Below are positions 61,001-64,000 of a stretch of 64,000 nucleotides of DNA, piece after piece (position 1 is the stretch's first letter; each line of letters starts with the position of its first letter). The notes beneath the pieces are model-generated. The model was given only the letters and a program-made list of their open reading frames with translations. It was not told where the DNA came from and searched no databases. Source of the stretch: Aulostomus chinensis (lineage: Eukaryota; Chordata; Actinopteri; Syngnathiformes; Aulostomidae); assembly GCA_037954235.1 (NCBI GenBank), contig JBBMOA010000003.1, positions 13,382,723-13,446,722 on the forward strand, in the 5' to 3' direction. The translations under genes and the position numbers were made by a program.

Positions 61001-63919
61001 CTAGAACATGAGGAAGAGAAGCTGGAGATCAAGAGACAGGTGTCAGAGTTGACCCTGTCCCTACAGGAGCGTGAGTCCCAGATAAGCAGCCTGCAGGCGG
61101 CCCGTCTGGCCTTAGAGAGCCAGCTGCAGCAAGCAAAGACCGAGCTGGAGGAGACCACCGCTGAAGCTGAGGAGGAGATCACCGCCCTCAGGGTAAGAGC
61201 TGAATACAAACACATGTACAAAATAAATACAGCCGCTCACAGAAAAACAGATGCACATAAGTGAATTATACGTACAGTAGGAATGATTGTTATTTTTACA
61301 ATAGCGAGTGATGCAAAACATGAGCACCATAAACTACTCATGCCCTCATCCTGTCTTTTAAGCCAAACATCCTCATTTTTGCAATAACGTCATGGCCAAT
61401 ACATCTCTCCATTTTCAGATCTTCCTTTATGTTCTTGTTCTGACAGAATCACAGAGATGAAATTCAGCGGAAGTTTGATGCCCTGAGAGACAGCTGCTCA
61501 GTAAGTACTGCAGTCTTTAGATGGTTTAATGGACGTGTTCATTCATTTTTCATTTCACATTTGTAATCAGCAGGATTCAGCGAAGAAACAACTTACTTTC
61601 ATAATGCTTTTACAAACCTGTATTCAAGAGTTTTATTTCTTAAGAATCATTTCATCTGAGGATTGGTGGTGCAAAGCAGCCATGACAACGCAGGACCACA
61701 ACAGCTATTCCTCTGGTCCACTGCTTTAAAGAAAAACAAAATCTTTCCCTCTTGCGGAGACCAAAATATGTTTACTTCTGTAAACAATGCTAACATCTCT
61801 ACATCCATCTCTATCTCAGGTGATCACTGACCTGGAGGAGCAGCTTACACAGCTGAGTCAGGAGAATGCCGAGTTGAACCGCCAGAACTTCTACCTGTCT
61901 AAACAACTTGATGAAGCATCAGATGAGCGCGAGGATCAACTGCAGCTCAGCCAGGAGGTGGACCGGCTGAGGAGGGAGGTGGCAGACCGTGAGATGCATC
62001 TCAACAATCAGAAACAGGTAATGCTGACAAACACTCACACAAATGATTAGACACGACCAGCTACTTCTCACACTGGTAAATATAGTGGAGAGCCGAGAAT
62101 TCACAACAGTTAAAAGTATTCAGTGTGAATTCATTCAGTGTGTCAGCTTGCAAGATATTAGCAAGTCCTCTTAAAGATTTCCAGCAGTCTCACGGAGGCA
62201 GTCTGCGCTTTCATTTATCTCAGAACATTGAGACGCTGAAGACCACATGCAGCATGCTGGAGGAGCAGGTGGTAGAGCTGGAGTCCCTCAACGATGAGTT
62301 GCTGGAGAAGGAGAGGCAGTGGGAGGCTTGGAGAGGCGCCCTGGAGGATGAAAAAAGCCAGGCCGAGAGACGCACCAGGGACCTGCAGCGACTGCTGGAC
62401 AATGAAAAGCAAAACAGGTAAAAGTTTTTAGATTTACATACATTTTACTAGAAGAGCAAAATGTTGCTGTTGTCAATGGTTGCGACTGTGCTGTCGACAG
62501 GCTGCGTGCAGACCAGCGCAGCTCCGAGTCTCGTCAGGCAGTGGAGTTGGCAGTCAAAGAGCACAAGGCTGAGATATTGGCCTTACAGCAGGCCTTGAAG
62601 GAGCAGAGGCTGAAGGCTGAAAGTCTGTCTGACACCGTGAGTTACCAGAACTTCATCTTTCAACTAACTTCATCCTCATCTTCATTCATTTTAGTGAAGC
62701 GTGTGGCCTTGCCACAATCAATGAGATTTGTTTTTGTTCTGAAGAGAAAAATCAATGCTGTGTTCTTGGCTGTAAAATTCAACTTCTGCTTTAGCTCAAT
62801 GATCTGGAGAAGAAGCATGCCATGCTGGAGATGAATGCTCGCAGCTTGCAGCAGAAACTGGAGACTGAGAGGGAACTGAAACAGAGACTGATGGAAGAGG
62901 TAGAAAGTCAAATAAACCAAATATAACCACTAAGCTGTATTCATTAATTTTATGGGCTTGCGGTAGAGACAACTTGAAAAATGTACTACATTTTAAAATG
63001 GGGCTCTGTTTCATTTGGGGCACATAAATATGTTAATTATATGCTCATGCAATATGGCTGATTTTAAATCACGTTCCCTTATTCAATTTTCTGTCTGTTG
63101 GTGTCCGAACAGCAAGGGAAGCTGCAACAGCAGATGGACCTGCAGAAGAGCCACATTTTCCGTCTGACCCAGGGCCTGCAGGATGCCCTGGATCAGACCG
63201 ACATGCTCAAAACTGAGAGGACCGATCTGGAGTACCAGCTGGAGAATATACAGGTGCTCAGTGCACTACCTTTTTAGTATGTTGTACTGCAATAGTCTCC
63301 AGGGAGAAACAGTCCTAGATTTACCTGAAAATATTGTGACTAATGTTGTTATTTACGTCTTAAAATGGTATCTCGGGGGACTCAGAGTTCAAATGAAACC
63401 TACGTCATGTTTTCAAAGGGTAATATTTAACACTTTATCTTCCTTCCTTTGAGCTTCTGCTTTTGTCCTGCAGGCTGTATACTCCCATGAGAAGGTGAAG
63501 ATGGAGGGGACCATCTCCCAACAGACCAAACTCATTGACTTCCTCCAGGCCAAAATGGATCAGCCCACCAAGAAAAAGAAGGTCTGTTGAAAACATTTAA
63601 AACAGGAGAGCCGTATTTTACTTTCATTCAGCCTCAACCTGCACATTTATTGTGTGTATAGTTCTTGTATGATATTTAATGATCCACCTTTATAAATGGA
63701 TACAGCATTGTGTCTTCTATCAACAGGGTATATTTGGGCGCCGCCGGGAAGATGTAGGCACCACAACTAATGGGGCATTGACTCCCCAGGCCCAACCGGC
63801 AGTTCCCATGCAATATGGAGACATGAAAATGGCTCTGGAGAAGGAGCGCTCGAGGTGTGCAGAGCTGGAGGAGGCTCTTCAGAAGATGAGGATAGAGCTG
63901 CGATCCCTCAGAGAAGAGG
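35916..63919 (+). CDS. cit: Citron Rho-interacting kinase, N-terminal 1350 codons (3' end outside window)
   Basis: Coding exons: 35916-36017, 36151-36292, 37291-37466, 37962-38063, 41636-41778, 42102-42195, 42281-42487, 42611-42764, 44036-44225, 48745-48850, 50435-50578, 51160-51279, 52699-52869, 54813-54866, 54946-54999, 55260-55400, 55537-55662, 56192-56287, 57964-58080, 58795-58904, 59339-59513, 60995-61192, 61447-61500, 61820-62017, 62224-62417, 62501-62636, 62795-62899, 63113-63253, 63474-63581, 63727-63919. Phases agree at every junction. The protein starts MLKFKYVSQG as in vertebrate citron. An AGC-type kinase domain fills about residues 97-360. A linker with DDTSNFEEPEK follows, then a long coiled coil (SMEKKLHLKSKELQDTQDK, EQDLATYITE, SRREDDK-type stretches, NFYLSKQLDEAS, EKVKMEGTISQQTKLIDFLQ). 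Citron phosphorylates and scaffolds midbody proteins with RhoA, KIF14 and anillin in late cytokinesis. The Rho-binding tail, C1, PH and CNH domains lie beyond the window. Whether it is cita or citb cannot be told. Confidence 0.95.
37350..42764 (+). other. cit: Citron AGC kinase-domain exons
   Basis: Glycine loop VGHGRFAKV (105-113), catalytic lysine in CALK (K128), helix-C glutamates in HEEERR, YVHRDVKPEN (HRD at 221-223) and ADFGSA (DFG at 241-243) are all present, so catalysis looks intact. The activation-segment end reads GTQDFLSPEVL. Human citron has GTPDYMAPEVL, so Pro, Tyr, Met and the Ala of APE differ here. ECDWWSLGIIAYEMIYGRSP and the AGC-type tail (HSFFSSVDWNNLR) follow. Confidence 0.92.
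38064..41635 (+). other. cit intron within the kinase domain
   Basis: A 3.6-kb intron with small CA and GT arrays (40080-40096, 40797-40820). No other exon or repeat family was recognised. Confidence 0.7.
42765..44035 (+). other. cit intron before the linker exon
   Basis: Contains T runs near 43570-43590 and a purine-rich stretch (about 43770-43830). No exon was seen. The frames that run into the exon at 44036 are in the wrong phase. Confidence 0.65.
45979..46021. repeat. (ATT)n microsatellite
   Basis: About 14 uninterrupted TTA units in the large cit intron. Confidence 0.9.
46303..46624. mobile_element. Non-autonomous MITE-like repeat
   Basis: The sequence follows a very common fish repeat: start gttgcaacaattaacggatt; middle with caagcaaaaacttttaaac, tttatgatggaaaatgag and gggaaattgtgatgagca; and an AT-rich end (aataatgaaaatgatttgca). 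It has no coding capacity. The identification rests on remembered repeat wording. Confidence 0.6.
47606..47623. repeat. Poly-C run
   Basis: An uninterrupted cytosine run of about 18 nt. A similar one lies at 3353-3368. Its exact length is prone to sequencing error. Confidence 0.85.
48851..50434 (+). other. cit intron, nothing recognised
   Basis: AT-rich 1.6-kb intron. No repeat family or exon was recognised. Confidence 0.65.
51280..52698 (+). other. cit intron, nothing recognised
   Basis: A 1.4-kb intron with one T-rich tract (52138-52150). No exon or repeat family was recognised. Confidence 0.65.
53137..53415 (+). repeat. 5'-truncated tRNA-headed SINE in cit intron
   Basis: Starts inside the SINE body (tgtccctgtgcctgtgtggg) and runs through the full tail to atggatggatg. 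The A/B-box head is missing. No target duplication was seen. Confidence 0.78.
53416..54812 (+). other. Rest of cit intron, nothing recognised
   Basis: AT-rich sequence with a short (AT)n near 53867-53880. No exon was recognised. Confidence 0.6.
56288..57334 (+). other. cit intron with 12-13-bp hairpin
   Basis: No exon. A perfect inverted repeat, cacaagaaggct / agccttcttgtg, lies at 56791-56802 and 56809-56820 with a 6-nt loop. An a-t pair extends it to 13 bp. Confidence 0.6.
57335..57730 (+). repeat. tRNA-headed SINE, full length
   Basis: Head ggcacggcggtgcagtggtt, B-box-like gggttcgagtcccggc, body and tail as in the other copies, ending atggatggatgg. An internal duplication of agctagaag lies between the A and B boxes (57375-57401). 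Flanking duplications were not clear. Confidence 0.85.
58081..58794 (+). other. cit intron, nothing recognised
   Basis: AT-rich 0.7-kb intron without recognised features. Confidence 0.65.
60060..60192. mobile_element. Fragment of the MITE-like repeat
   Basis: The end taactaaaagattaatcaag, then aaaataactgacagataaat and caatgatgacagtag, matches the terminal part of the family seen at 46303-46624. It lies in the cit intron 59514-60994. Confidence 0.5.
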
Positions 63920-64000
63920 GTGGGTCGTAGATTTGAGCTGTGTCAGCTGCTTCTATCTACCGGCATCTCTGCACCATGATTTCCACTGTGGCCTAGAGCA

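Overview
The window is nuclear DNA from a ray-finned fish, most likely a percomorph teleost. The evidence is four intron-containing vertebrate genes with GT-AG splice sites, fish-type tRNA-headed SINEs, fragments of LINEs, a MITE-like repeat and many (GT)n and (TA)n microsatellites. Nothing bacterial, viral or CRISPR-like was seen. All gene models were read by eye from splice sites, reading phase and remembered vertebrate homologues. No alignment or database search was run.

Layout: (1) 1-5.6 kb holds unc119b on the minus strand, five coding exons and 244 codons, complete, with a GC-rich promoter near 5.2-5.6 kb. (2) 5.6-12.2 kb is repeat-rich: two tRNA-headed SINE copies with clean target-site duplications, a decayed LINE with restriction-like endonuclease features, and probable non-coding first exon(s) of the next gene. 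(3) 12.2-28.3 kb holds a KIAA1671-like gene on the plus strand, about 1400 codons in 8 coding exons. It has a QKDV-type repeat, a long charged coiled coil with a 69-bp tandem repeat, and a TNKS1BP1/KIAA1671-type C-terminus. A phase-compatible alternative first exon sits inside its 8-kb intron at 22.4 kb. (4) 28.3-32.6 kb is intergenic with SINE and LINE remnants. (5) 32.8-34.7 kb holds a beta-B1-type crystallin gene, complete, with an unusual Pro/Asn-rich C-terminal tail. (6) 35.4 kb to the right edge holds the first 30 coding exons (1350 codons) of citron Rho-interacting kinase: the whole kinase domain and most of the coiled coil. The C1, PH and CNH part lies outside the window.

The genes do not form a pathway. 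UNC119B is a myristoyl-cargo chaperone, the KIAA1671-like protein a cytoskeleton/junction-type scaffold, the crystallin a lens structural protein, and citron a midbody/cytokinesis kinase. In human, KIAA1671 and CRYBB1 are on 22q while UNC119B and CIT are on 12q24, so the window joins two blocks that are apart in human. The best regulatory signal is a textbook CDE/CHR cell-cycle element with a CCAAT box just upstream of cit. No undescribed biological system was found. The most testable novelties are the alternative KIAA1671-like first exon, the crystallin tail, the cit promoter element and the SINE mosaics.
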